Shown in pieces: positions 27,793-36,838 of a DNA stretch of 64,000 bases. The position numbers and the translations under genes were made by a program. Source of the DNA: Bacillota bacterium (GTDB lineage Bacteria > Bacillota > Clostridia > TANB77 > CAG-465); NCBI GenBank assembly GCA_023460515.1, contig JAEWPS010000012.1, forward strand, positions 8,084 to 72,083. Reading direction: 5' to 3'. The notes under the pieces were generated by a model. The model ran no database searches. It was given only the letters and a program-made list of their open reading frames with translations, and was not told the origin of the DNA. Each line of letters begins with the position of its first letter. Positions within the stretch are counted from its first letter, which is position 1.

Positions 27793-28518
27793 ATGTTAAA
27801 TATTATAATAACAATGGCAGGTTTGGGTAGTAGATTTAAAAAAGTCGGATATACAATGCCAAAATATATGATTGAAGCCAAAGGAAAAACTTTATTTGAA
27901 TGGTCAATGAAGAGTTTGCAATCATTTAATAAAATGAATCCTAAATATTACTTTATTGTAAGAAAAGAAGACAATTCAGAAGAATTTATTAGGATCAAAT
28001 GTAAAGAATTAGATATTAAAAATTATGAATTAATGGAACTGGATTATTGCACATCTGGTCAAGCAGAGACTGCTTATATATCTATTGAACGTTGCAATAA
28101 TAGTGATGAAGTTATGATATATAATATTGATACATACATAAATCCAAATTACTTAAGTTACGAAGATATAAAAGGTGATGGTTGCATACCATGTTTTAAT
28201 GCACCAGGTGAACATTGGAGTTTTGCCAAAACTGATAGTTTAGGTAATGTAATTGAGGTTAGAGAGAAAACTAAAATTTCAGATAATGCTACATTAGGTG
28301 TCTATTATTTTAGAACGGCAAAATTGTATATTGACTTGTATAGAAAGTTTTACATAGACGATAAAAATTTAGAAAAAAACGAAAGATATGTTGCACCTAT
28401 GTATAACCAATTAATAAAAAATGGTGGTCATGTATTTATTACCAATGTACCATATAACGAAGTAGATGTTTTAGGTACACCAGAAGAATTACAAGTATTT
28501 ATAAACAAAAAAGATTAG
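27793..28518 (+). CDS. Nucleotidyltransferase (sugar-1-phosphate or LicC-like)
   Basis: A 241-residue protein. The nucleotide-binding loop MAGLGSRF (residues 8-15) and the following PKYMIEAKGKTLFEW belong to the NTP-transferase family; the likely Mg2+-binding Asp lies in IYNIDTY near residue 115. The size and the GLGSRF form resemble short nucleotidyltransferases of capsule loci and LicC rather than classical RmlA. Inference: it activates the phosphorylated product of the two upstream enzymes with CTP, GTP or another NTP. A strong AGGAGGGG ribosome site precedes the ATG. Confidence 0.8.
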   Translation: MLNIIITMAGLGSRFKKVGYTMPKYMIEAKGKTLFEWSMKSLQSFNKMNPKYYFIVRKEDNSEEFIRIKCKELDIKNYELMELDYCTSGQAETAYISIERCNNSDEVMIYNIDTYINPNYLSYEDIKGDGCIPCFNAPGEHWSFAKTDSLGNVIEVREKTKISDNATLGVYYFRTAKLYIDLYRKFYIDDKNLEKNERYVAPMYNQLIKNGGHVFITNVPYNEVDVLGTPEELQVFINKKD

Positions 28519-28561
28519 TTGTTATTTTTAAGATTAACTAGTAAAGGAGATAATAAATTAA

Positions 28562-29347
28562 ATGAAACTTATAGAAAAATTTAAAGAAATATATACATAT
28601 AGACATATGCTCTATACTCTGGTTAAACAGGATATCAGAGGCAGATATAAAGGATCACTTCTAGGATTTTTATGGACATTACTGAATCCATTGTTATTGC
28701 TATTGGTATATTCAGTAGTATTTCAATTAGTATTTAAAATAGATATACCAAATTATCCGATTTATTTATTTATAGCATTAATGCCTTGGAATTATTTTGC
28801 TAATACAATATCTATGGGAACCTCTTGTGTTGCTAATGGAGGAGGTATATTAAAAAAGGTATATTTTCCTAGAGAAGTTCTACCATTAGCGACTGTCATA
28901 AGTAATACAATAAATTATTTTTTCAGTGCAATAATAATATTTATAGCACTAATATTTTTTAGTGACATAGGTATATCATTGTTTGCTTTATGGCTTCCAG
29001 TAATAGTATTTATTCAAGCTGTTTTTTCACTTGGATGCATATTTATATTATCTGCTGTAAATGTTTATGTGAGAGATGTTCAATATATAATGAATCCAAT
29101 AATGATGGTTTGGATGTATGCAACGCCAATATTATATAAAGCAGATATGGTTCCAGAAAAGTATCAAAAGATATATAATTTAAATCCAATGGTGCAAATA
29201 ATGAATGGATATAGGAGTATATTATATGACAAAACTATGCCTGACTTAACTTCATTATTTTATATTTTTGTTGCTTCAATGGTGTTTTTAAGTTTAGCAT
29301 ATCTAGTATTTGCAAAGCTTCAAAGAAGATTTGCTGAAGAGGTGTAA
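28562..29347 (+). CDS. Polysaccharide/teichoic acid ABC exporter, permease (TagG/Wzm-like)
   Basis: A 261-residue ABC-2 permease with six membrane helices and the N-terminal amphipathic element DIRGRYKGSLLGFLWTLLNP that marks TagG/Wzm proteins (shown here in exactly 20 residues). With the ATPase in the next gene it would export a lipid-linked polymer from the cytoplasm. The two genes are 3 bases apart. Confidence 0.9.
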   Translation: MKLIEKFKEIYTYRHMLYTLVKQDIRGRYKGSLLGFLWTLLNPLLLLLVYSVVFQLVFKIDIPNYPIYLFIALMPWNYFANTISMGTSCVANGGGILKKVYFPREVLPLATVISNTINYFFSAIIIFIALIFFSDIGISLFALWLPVIVFIQAVFSLGCIFILSAVNVYVRDVQYIMNPIMMVWMYATPILYKADMVPEKYQKIYNLNPMVQIMNGYRSILYDKTMPDLTSLFYIFVASMVFLSLAYLVFAKLQRRFAEEV

Positions 29348-29350
29348 AAT

Positions 29351-30100
29351 ATGAATAAGAATAAAATTGACAATGATGTAGTTATAAACGTAGATAGTGT
29401 AACTAAAGAATTTACATATTATGAAGACAAAGCATACTTTTTGAAAGAAAGATTAATTAACTTGAAAAGAAATAAAAAAAGAAAGCATGTCGTATTAAAA
29501 GATATTACATTTGATATAAAAAAAGGTGAAACAGTTGCTCTTATAGGCGTAAATGGTTCGGGTAAATCTACATTATTAAAATTATTATCTAAAATAATAT
29601 ATCCGGAAAAAGGAGCAATAAACATAAGTGGTAAGGTTTCGAGTTTGTTGGAACTTGGTGCTGGTTTTAATACCGACTTCACAGGAAGAGAAAATATATA
29701 TTTTAATGCATCAATATATGGATTAGGAAAGAAAGATGTAGATAAAGTTATAGATAAAATAATAGAATTTTCAGAATTAGGTGAATTTATTGATTCACCT
29801 GTTAGAACATATTCTTCTGGTATGTATATGAGATTAGCCTTTTCAATAGCAATTAATGTAGAAGCAGATATATTACTAATAGACGAAATATTGGCTGTTG
29901 GGGATTCACATTTTCAAACTAAATGTTTAGCTAAAATGAAAGAACTCAAAGATAAAAACGTTACAATGGTTTTTGTATCACATAGCATGCCTGCAGTTAA
30001 AGAATTTTGCTCAAGAGCTATTTGGTTATATAATGGTGAAATTAAGTTAGATGGAGATACTGAAACTGTAGCAACTGAATATTTAAAGGTGCAAGGTTAA
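29351..30100 (+). CDS. Polysaccharide/teichoic acid ABC exporter, ATPase (TagH/Wzt-like)
   Basis: A 249-residue ATPase: Walker A GVNGSGKST (66-74), signature YSSGMYMRLAF, Walker B ILLIDEILAVGD and a following His switch in VSHS. The loop LLELGAGFNTDFTGREN is characteristic of TagH/Wzt. It lacks the C-terminal carbohydrate-binding domain of Wzt from O9a-type systems, so export is probably of the TagH kind without a terminal-modification check. It pairs with the permease just upstream. Confidence 0.92.
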   Translation: MNKNKIDNDVVINVDSVTKEFTYYEDKAYFLKERLINLKRNKKRKHVVLKDITFDIKKGETVALIGVNGSGKSTLLKLLSKIIYPEKGAINISGKVSSLLELGAGFNTDFTGRENIYFNASIYGLGKKDVDKVIDKIIEFSELGEFIDSPVRTYSSGMYMRLAFSIAINVEADILLIDEILAVGDSHFQTKCLAKMKELKDKNVTMVFVSHSMPAVKEFCSRAIWLYNGEIKLDGDTETVATEYLKVQG

Positions 30101-30129
30101 TTATTATTAAATCTAATAAGGAGGAATAA

Positions 30130-31935
30130 ATGAACAAAATAATACATTACTGTTGGTTTGGACCAAAACCATTACCCTCACTTGCTAAAAAGTGCATAAA
30201 AAGTTGGAAAAAGTTCTTACCAGATTTTGAAATAAAAGTTTGGAATGAAAATAATTCTGACTTAAATGAATGTGAATTTGTAAAGCAAGCTTATGAAGCT
30301 GGTAAATGGTCATTTGTTAGCGATTATGTTAGAACTAAGGCATTATATGAACATGGTGGAATATACTTTGATACAGATATGGAAGTAACAAAAAGCATTG
30401 ATTATCTATTAGAGAATGATTTATTTATTGGTAGAGAAGATAGTGGTTTTATTGCTGCGGGAGTTATTTGGGTAAAAAACAAAGAAGATAAATATATAAA
30501 AGATATCTTAGATTTTTATAGAACAAGAGAAAATTTCGATATAAATGACTTATTTAAAATAGCTATTCCAAAAGTTATAACAGAATGTTGGAATAAGTAT
30601 AAAGTAGAAAAAAAAGAGAATTATGATCTTATAGATGATAGTATATATGTATATAACAAAGATTTCTTTTATCCTATAAATTACGATTATTCAATAAAGG
30701 ATTTCACGGAAAATACATGTATGATACATTACTATAAGGCGGATTGGGTATCAAATAGTGAAAAAATAACTATATTTATATATAGAAATTTTGGCAAATT
30801 ACTTGGGACAATAATTTTAAAATTATTTTCACTCCCTAAAAGATTAGTTAATAAAATCTACAAAAAATCTAAAAAAATCACAGGTGGATTAATATATAAA
30901 ATAAAAAAAATAAAGTTTGTATTTATAGATAAAAACAGGAGATTACAAATAATTAAAGAAAATCTAAATAAATTAGTAAATAGAAATTATGTTGTTATAC
31001 ATAATCCTGATTGGTTAGGCATATCTAATTCTACAAATGATTTGTTTGAAAGTTGTTTGCCAATACAGGATGTTTTTACTTCTAGTGAAGCATATAAAAT
31101 TTCTCAAATACTATATAAAGCAGATATTAAAACTATAATGTTTTCTGGACTTGCAAAAGGGTATGTGAAAATAATAGAGAATTTGAAAAAAAATAACAAA
31201 GAGATAAAGATAAAGGTGCTATGGCATGGTTCAAATGCCCTATTAGTTGAAAATACAGATTTTAATGAGTTTACAAAATTATTAGATTTATACGATAATA
31301 AGCACGTTGATGAAATTGTATTTTTTAAAAAAAGTATGTATGAGTTTTTTAAGAGAAAAAAATATAATGTATCTTTTTTAACAAACAGTGTAAATATTGA
31401 CATTAGCGAAATTAAAGTGAATAAAAAAAGTGAAAATAGATTACAATTTGGTTTATATTCATCTTTAGATAGATGGGTTAAAAATACATACAATCAAATA
31501 AGCGCAGCGAGCTTATTTGAAAATGCTAAAATTGATATAACACCTATGAGTAATAAAGCAGAAATACTAGCAAAAAAATTAGGATTGGACACTAGTTTAT
31601 CTGTTAAAAATAATGTACCAAGAGATGTGCTATTAACTAAAATGGGAGCTAATGATTTAAACTTATATGTTACTTTTACAGAATGTTCTCCTATGATACC
31701 ATTAGAAAGTTTAGAATTAGGAATTCCATGTATAACTGGTGATAATCATCATTATTTTGAGAACACTGAACTTGAAAAATATCTAGTAGTAAGTAAAGAA
31801 GATAATATAATAGAGATATATAATAAGATGAAATTGTGTCTAGAAAATAAAGATAAGATTATAGAATTGTATAAAAAATGGAAGAAAGACAATGAAAATA
31901 AGTCAAAAGAATATATTAATAAGATAATAAATTAA
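30130..31935 (+). CDS. Two-domain glycosyltransferase (OCH1-like + GT4-like)
   Basis: A 601-residue protein. Residues 1-215 form a Gly_transf_sug/OCH1-like GT-A domain: IPK-like start (KIIHYCWFGP), WSFVSDYVR and the catalytic GGIYFDTDME (DTD at 81-83). A basic linker follows. Residues about 275-601 resemble a GT-B fold glycosyltransferase with the acceptor-end motif ECSPMIPLESLELGIPCITGD. Two linked activities in one chain suggest it adds a repeated disaccharide. It follows the ABC ATPase gene by 29 bases with AAGGAGGA. Confidence 0.82.
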   Translation: MNKIIHYCWFGPKPLPSLAKKCIKSWKKFLPDFEIKVWNENNSDLNECEFVKQAYEAGKWSFVSDYVRTKALYEHGGIYFDTDMEVTKSIDYLLENDLFIGREDSGFIAAGVIWVKNKEDKYIKDILDFYRTRENFDINDLFKIAIPKVITECWNKYKVEKKENYDLIDDSIYVYNKDFFYPINYDYSIKDFTENTCMIHYYKADWVSNSEKITIFIYRNFGKLLGTIILKLFSLPKRLVNKIYKKSKKITGGLIYKIKKIKFVFIDKNRRLQIIKENLNKLVNRNYVVIHNPDWLGISNSTNDLFESCLPIQDVFTSSEAYKISQILYKADIKTIMFSGLAKGYVKIIENLKKNNKEIKIKVLWHGSNALLVENTDFNEFTKLLDLYDNKHVDEIVFFKKSMYEFFKRKKYNVSFLTNSVNIDISEIKVNKKSENRLQFGLYSSLDRWVKNTYNQISAASLFENAKIDITPMSNKAEILAKKLGLDTSLSVKNNVPRDVLLTKMGANDLNLYVTFTECSPMIPLESLELGIPCITGDNHHYFENTELEKYLVVSKEDNIIEIYNKMKLCLENKDKIIELYKKWKKDNENKSKEYINKIIN

Positions 31936-31947
31936 AGGAGATAGTAT

Positions 31948-32154
31948 ATGGATGAAATAAGTAAATTAAAAGATGAGATAAGGCAATTGAAAATATTAAA
32001 TGATATATACACTGTTGAAAATGAGAGATTGAAATATGAGTATAGAATTCTATATGACAAAAAAGATAAAAAATCTATTTTATACAAAATTGGAAAAAAA
32101 GTATATAACTTTTTGAGAAGAATAAAGAAAAAGTTTTATCATAAAGAAGGATGA
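31948..32154 (+). CDS. Small coiled-coil protein within the polysaccharide locus
   Basis: A 68-residue protein. Residues 1-35 are a heptad-patterned coiled coil (EISKLKDEIRQLKILND), and the C-terminal third is strongly basic (KKVYNFLRRIKKKF). A clear ribosome site (AAAGGAG) precedes the ATG, and it lies 12 bases after one glycosyltransferase and 4 bases before the next. It could hold enzymes at the membrane through its basic tail; similar short coiled coils occur fused to or beside glycosyltransferases. No family recognised. Confidence 0.7.
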   Translation: MDEISKLKDEIRQLKILNDIYTVENERLKYEYRILYDKKDKKSILYKIGKKVYNFLRRIKKKFYHKEG

Positions 32155-32158
32155 TTTT

Positions 32159-34159
32159 ATGGATAAGAAATTGAGTTTAGTAAATGGTATAGATAAAGTA
32201 ATATATGGTACATCAGATTTACATATGTTATTATCTAATAATGATAATATAGGATATAATGCCGAGAATTTAACAATAGTTGTACTATCATGTAATAGGG
32301 TAGACGCTACTATTACAATGCTGAAAACATTGGAAGAAATATGTATTAGTTTCAAAGGCAAAATATTAATTGCTGATAATGGATCTACTAAAGAAACTAT
32401 TGATCGATTAGAAGACACAATTAAACAAATACCTTTAGATTGCAAGTTGATAAAATTTGGAGAAAATTTAGGAGTAGCTAATGGTAGAAATAAAGCTGTA
32501 GAGAATGTAGATACAGATTGGATTATGTTTTTAGATAATGATATATATTTTACAAAAGATATTTTTCCAAGTATAAGAAAATCAATTGCTAAATTTGGAT
32601 GTAAATTTTTAAATCTTGGATTAATTTCTTCTGATAAAAAAACGTTGTTTTCGTTTGGGGGCCACATATATTTAACTCCTTTAAACGATGGGATACACAT
32701 AGGGTGCGGTTCAACCTATAATCAAGAAAACATAGAAAATATAAATATTAAAGAAGAATCACTTGCAACTTTTTTGTTTGGTGGTTGTTCTGTTTTAGCC
32801 AAATCTGCATTTTTAAAATGTGGTGGATTTGATAAAAATATGTTTGTAGGATTTGAGGATATAGATTTTTCTATTAAGATATTTAATGAGGGCTATAAGA
32901 TAGGATGTTGTAGTGAATTAGGTTTGGTTCATGATCATGTAAAATCAAAAAATGAAGATGATATAGAATATGAAAAGCAACGTTTCTCTAATAAAAGACT
33001 ATATGAGTCAGCTAAATATTTTGAAAGTAAATATAATTTTAAGGTATGGAGTGCAGAGACTGAAAAATGGTTAAGAGAAAGAGAACAAGAATTAGGAATA
33101 CTAAGTGTAGATAAAAAAGAGATAATTGTTAAGAAGAAAAAAATAGCATTAGTAGTCGATGTAAAAAATTGGGCATTTGATAATATTGCAAAAAATATAG
33201 TGAAAAATTTAAGTGATAGATTTGATTTTAAAATTGTTTACATGAGTGAAATTAAAGATAATATAATTCATTTATTCTATGCATGTATGGATTGTGATTT
33301 AATACACTTTTTCTGGAGAGGACATATTAATTTTATAAATGCTAAATTTGCAAAATATTATCTTAATTATTATAGTCAGGGTTATGATAAATTTAAGAAT
33401 GAAATACTAGATAATCTATACATTACTACATCAGTATATGATCATAAATATTTAGATAATGAGTTTGATGTTACAGAAAACATAATGAATTTTGTAAAAA
33501 ATTATACAGTATCATCTAATAAACTATTTGAAATTTATAGTAATCTTAATATTAAAAAACCATATGTAGAAATAACAGATGGTGTAGATTTAGGTGTTTT
33601 TTATCCAATTAATATAGACCGATTTAGTAATATAAAAAATAGAAAGATCAATATTGGATGGGTTGGTAATAGTAATTGGGGAAATAATCAACTAGATCAT
33701 AAGGGTGTTAATACTATTTTAAAACCTGCAGTTGAACAACTAAAAAAAGAGGGATATAATATAGATATTAATTTTGTGGATAAACAAAATACACATATAC
33801 CAATTAATAAAATGGTTAATTACTATGAAGAAATAGATGTTTATGTTTGTATATCTATAAATGAAGGAACTCCAAATCCAGTTTTAGAAGCTATGGCTTG
33901 TGGTGTACCTATAATATCAACTGATGTTGGAATAGTAAAGGAAGTTTTAGGAAAACAACAACAGAAATATATTATGTCTGAAAGAAGTGTAGAATGTTTA
34001 AAAGACAAAATTAAATTATTTATACAAAATATAGACGAAATTGAATCCTTAAGAAATGAGAATTTAGAAAATATAAAGAACTGGACATGGAAGATTAAAT
34101 GTGAACAGTTTGGAGATTTTTTTGAAGATAATATTAAATTGAAAGAGAAATTAATATAG
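32159..34159 (+). CDS. Two-domain glycosyltransferase (GT2 + GT4)
   Basis: A 666-residue protein. Residues about 37-300 are a family 2 domain: TIVVLSCNRVDAT, ADNGS, WIMFLDNDIYF (DND in the metal-binding region), FGGCSVLAKS and GFEDIDFS. Residues about 320-660 are a GT-B domain with the nucleotide-sugar motif EGTPNPVLEAMACGVPIIST. It is one of two double glycosyltransferases in the cluster. The ATG lies in AAGGATGATTTTATG, four bases after the coiled-coil gene stop. Confidence 0.87.
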   Translation: MDKKLSLVNGIDKVIYGTSDLHMLLSNNDNIGYNAENLTIVVLSCNRVDATITMLKTLEEICISFKGKILIADNGSTKETIDRLEDTIKQIPLDCKLIKFGENLGVANGRNKAVENVDTDWIMFLDNDIYFTKDIFPSIRKSIAKFGCKFLNLGLISSDKKTLFSFGGHIYLTPLNDGIHIGCGSTYNQENIENINIKEESLATFLFGGCSVLAKSAFLKCGGFDKNMFVGFEDIDFSIKIFNEGYKIGCCSELGLVHDHVKSKNEDDIEYEKQRFSNKRLYESAKYFESKYNFKVWSAETEKWLREREQELGILSVDKKEIIVKKKKIALVVDVKNWAFDNIAKNIVKNLSDRFDFKIVYMSEIKDNIIHLFYACMDCDLIHFFWRGHINFINAKFAKYYLNYYSQGYDKFKNEILDNLYITTSVYDHKYLDNEFDVTENIMNFVKNYTVSSNKLFEIYSNLNIKKPYVEITDGVDLGVFYPINIDRFSNIKNRKINIGWVGNSNWGNNQLDHKGVNTILKPAVEQLKKEGYNIDINFVDKQNTHIPINKMVNYYEEIDVYVCISINEGTPNPVLEAMACGVPIISTDVGIVKEVLGKQQQKYIMSERSVECLKDKIKLFIQNIDEIESLRNENLENIKNWTWKIKCEQFGDFFEDNIKLKEKLI

Positions 34160-34178
34160 ATAAGGAGAAGAAATTAGA

Positions 34179-36488
34179 ATGGTATTGAAAAACAAAATAA
34201 CTATAGTTGTTATACTAATATTAATGTTTATATTCTATATATCATTTCCACTTATGGTTATGCCAGATTCTACTGAATATTATGGATATTTAAAGATATT
34301 CAATGGAGAGGAAAGCATATCTAATTGGGATGTTGTAAGAGGGCCAAGCTTTCCTACTATTTTATACGTTATTACTTTAATATTTGGTAGTTCACAACTT
34401 GGAATATTATTAGGAACATTTATATTTTACTTAATAACAGTAATATTTGGATATTTTATATTAAAAAAGATACATATAGAAAACGTTATAGTAAAAAAAA
34501 TGGTAAATATTATATATATTTTTTCTGTTGTTTTTAATCCAATACTCATAGGTTATATGCATGGATTGCTAACAGAGTTTGTTGCTATTCCAAGTATGTT
34601 AATTGCGTCATTAGCCGCTTTTACATGGATAAATACTAGTAAAAAAATTAATAGGTTATTTCTATCTGTTTTTCTTATATTAGGGACAGTATTTATGTGG
34701 TTTGTAAAACAACCATACGTTTTTCTGTTTTTAGGACCAATAATAGTTTCTAGTATTATATCTATATTTGAAAATAAAAAATTTAGAAATATAATTTATA
34801 GGTTAAGTATATGCTTATTATGTATGATTAGCATACTATTTTCTAATATACTATGGAACAGTTTCTTAATAAAGAATGGCGTTAATATAAATACAGGTAG
34901 GGATACTGGTAGTTTTATTAAGATGGCTATTATAAATGGAAACACTTCTTTTTCTATTGATTTTTACAAAAATCATTATGATTTAGATTATATTCTAAAC
35001 AGTGATTTAATAAACCAACAGGACAAGCAGGAGATATTAAAAATACATAATAATCAAAGTGAATATAAAAGCTATAAACTTATAAATGTATTCAATGATT
35101 TTAAAAGTAGAGAAGAAACAAATATTAAAGAAAAAATGATAATGTATTCAGATAGTAAGGAATATACAACATCTGATGCATTAAAATTATATTTAAAATT
35201 AATTGCTAAATATCCTTTTAAAACAGTAAATTCCTATTTCATGAATTATCTTTCTATATCCGATGTTGTAACAAGTATGAGACACAAAGAGGCTAATGAA
35301 TATTACCCAAGTCTAACAGAAGAACTATATTTTGAAAATTTAACAATTGGTTATAGTATATTTAGAGAAGAAGATAACATGATGTGGTTAGAAGAAAATA
35401 ATTATCTATATGATAATGTTAAAAATCTCAAAACAGATAATGACTCAATGGTTATTGTACGAAAAATATATAATAAACTGTTCGTTCCTTATAATTTAGT
35501 ATATGTTATTACAATGTTACTTTTACCGGTTTTATCTATATTAATAATTAGAAAGAGAATAAAGGTAAAGATAGATAAGTATAAAAAAATATATAATTTG
35601 GGAATTATATTGTTATTATCTTCTTTAATACATGTTTTATTTCATGTGTTCACAGGAGCTATAATAGATAGATACGCATTTGTAATTTTACCTGCCGCTA
35701 TTTTAGGAATATTAATATATATCTTTGAACCAACATGTAATAAGGAGGGTAAGAAAATGAATAAGGAATTTAACGATGGTAATAAAGTATTATTTGTAAT
35801 ACCTGCATATAACGAATCTGAGAACATTGAAAAAGTTATAAAAGAAATAAAAGAAGACGTAAGTTATGCAGATATTCTAATTGTTAATGATTGTTCAAAA
35901 GATAATACAAAAGAAATAGTAGAAAATTTAGGAATTAAATGTATTACAATGCCCTTTAATGTAAGATACGCTATGGCGGTTCAAACAGGTATAAAATATG
36001 CATTTCAAAATGATTATGATTATGTTATTCAATTTGATGCAGATGGACAACATATTGCTAAAGAGGCAGAAAAATTATTAAATAAAATGAAAGATGCAAA
36101 TTGTGATATAGTAATAGGCTCTAGATTTTTAGAAAAAACAAATTATCCACATTCTTTCTTTAGAATGATTGGAACAAAAATATTTACATTTTTAATTAAA
36201 GCATTCTGTAACAAGAAAATAACAGATCCAACTTCAGGATTTCAATGTTTAAATAAAAGGGTTATAAAAAGATATGCTAGTAATTATCCAGAATTTCCAG
36301 ATGCTAATTTAATCATGGAAATGCTTTATGAAGGATATGAAGTAGAAGAAATAACATCTAATATGAGAATAAGAGAAAATGGGGAAAGTATGCATGGTGG
36401 TATCATTAAACCTATAAAATATATGATACTTATACTTTATACTATTATAATAATATTAATTAGAAATATATTTAGAAAGAGGAGATAG
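34179..36488 (+). CDS. Membrane GT-C-like protein fused in frame to a family 2 glycosyltransferase
   Basis: A 769-residue ORF. Residues 1-520 are a polytopic membrane protein with an extracytoplasmic loop (acidic motif MPDSTEYYG after helix 1, as in lipid-linked-sugar GT-C enzymes). Residues 527-769 are a polyprenyl-phosphate mannosyltransferase-like GT2 domain: VIPAYNESENI, VNDCSKDNT, QFDADGQH and GSRFL, with a C-terminal helix. At the junction an in-frame ATG (35757) has a textbook ribosome site, AAGGAGGG at 35742-35749, so the second domain may also be made alone. The next gene is DUF2304, the usual partner of such GT2 enzymes. Confidence 0.8.
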   Translation: MVLKNKITIVVILILMFIFYISFPLMVMPDSTEYYGYLKIFNGEESISNWDVVRGPSFPTILYVITLIFGSSQLGILLGTFIFYLITVIFGYFILKKIHIENVIVKKMVNIIYIFSVVFNPILIGYMHGLLTEFVAIPSMLIASLAAFTWINTSKKINRLFLSVFLILGTVFMWFVKQPYVFLFLGPIIVSSIISIFENKKFRNIIYRLSICLLCMISILFSNILWNSFLIKNGVNINTGRDTGSFIKMAIINGNTSFSIDFYKNHYDLDYILNSDLINQQDKQEILKIHNNQSEYKSYKLINVFNDFKSREETNIKEKMIMYSDSKEYTTSDALKLYLKLIAKYPFKTVNSYFMNYLSISDVVTSMRHKEANEYYPSLTEELYFENLTIGYSIFREEDNMMWLEENNYLYDNVKNLKTDNDSMVIVRKIYNKLFVPYNLVYVITMLLLPVLSILIIRKRIKVKIDKYKKIYNLGIILLLSSLIHVLFHVFTGAIIDRYAFVILPAAILGILIYIFEPTCNKEGKKMNKEFNDGNKVLFVIPAYNESENIEKVIKEIKEDVSYADILIVNDCSKDNTKEIVENLGIKCITMPFNVRYAMAVQTGIKYAFQNDYDYVIQFDADGQHIAKEAEKLLNKMKDANCDIVIGSRFLEKTNYPHSFFRMIGTKIFTFLIKAFCNKKITDPTSGFQCLNKRVIKRYASNYPEFPDANLIMEMLYEGYEVEEITSNMRIRENGESMHGGIIKPIKYMILILYTIIIILIRNIFRKRR
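35742..35759 (+). promoter_or_regulatory. Internal ribosome binding site and start inside the fusion gene
   Basis: AAGGAGGG at 35742-35749 is followed 7 bases later by ATG 35757, in frame with the long ORF. In another frame the preceding bases read ATG TAA TAA, the kind of sequence expected at the end of an upstream gene. Confidence 0.65.
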
Positions 36489-36490
36489 TT

Positions 36491-36838
36491 ATGAGTGTAA
36501 ATTTATTCTTTGCTATAGTAGGTATTTTATTAGCTATATATATTATAGATAGCGTTAAGAAAAATAATTTTGATATAGGTGAGAGTATATTATGGATATT
36601 GGGTACTTTAGTTATAATAGTTATTGCAATATTTCCAAATATCATATCATACATATCAAATTTAGTTGGTATAGAGTATGCACCATCATTATTTTTCTTA
36701 CTTTGTTTAATTTTTGTAATCTTAATCAATTTTAGAAATTCTAAAAAGTTGTTAAAACAACAAGAAAAAATAATTATGCTTGCACAAGAGGTTGCTATTT
36801 TAAAAGATAAATGTAAAGGGGATAATGAAAATATATGA
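36491..36838 (+). CDS. DUF2304 membrane protein
   Basis: A 115-residue protein with three hydrophobic helices and a basic, coiled-coil C-terminus (KKLLKQQEKIIMLAQEVAIL). Size, helix pattern and the position right after a dolichol-phosphate-mannose-synthase-like GT2 fit DUF2304, a family thought to partner such enzymes at the membrane. It starts 2 bases after the fusion gene and overlaps glf by 4 bases (ATGA). Confidence 0.82.
   Translation: MSVNLFFAIVGILLAIYIIDSVKKNNFDIGESILWILGTLVIIVIAIFPNIISYISNLVGIEYAPSLFFLLCLIFVILINFRNSKKLLKQQEKIIMLAQEVAILKDKCKGDNENI

Noticed and set aside
32080..32700. A 206-codon open frame on the minus strand
   Set aside because: It lies wholly antisense to two well-supported glycosyltransferase-locus genes, has no ribosome site, and its product is low-complexity Ser/Leu/Ile-rich, as expected of a shadow frame.
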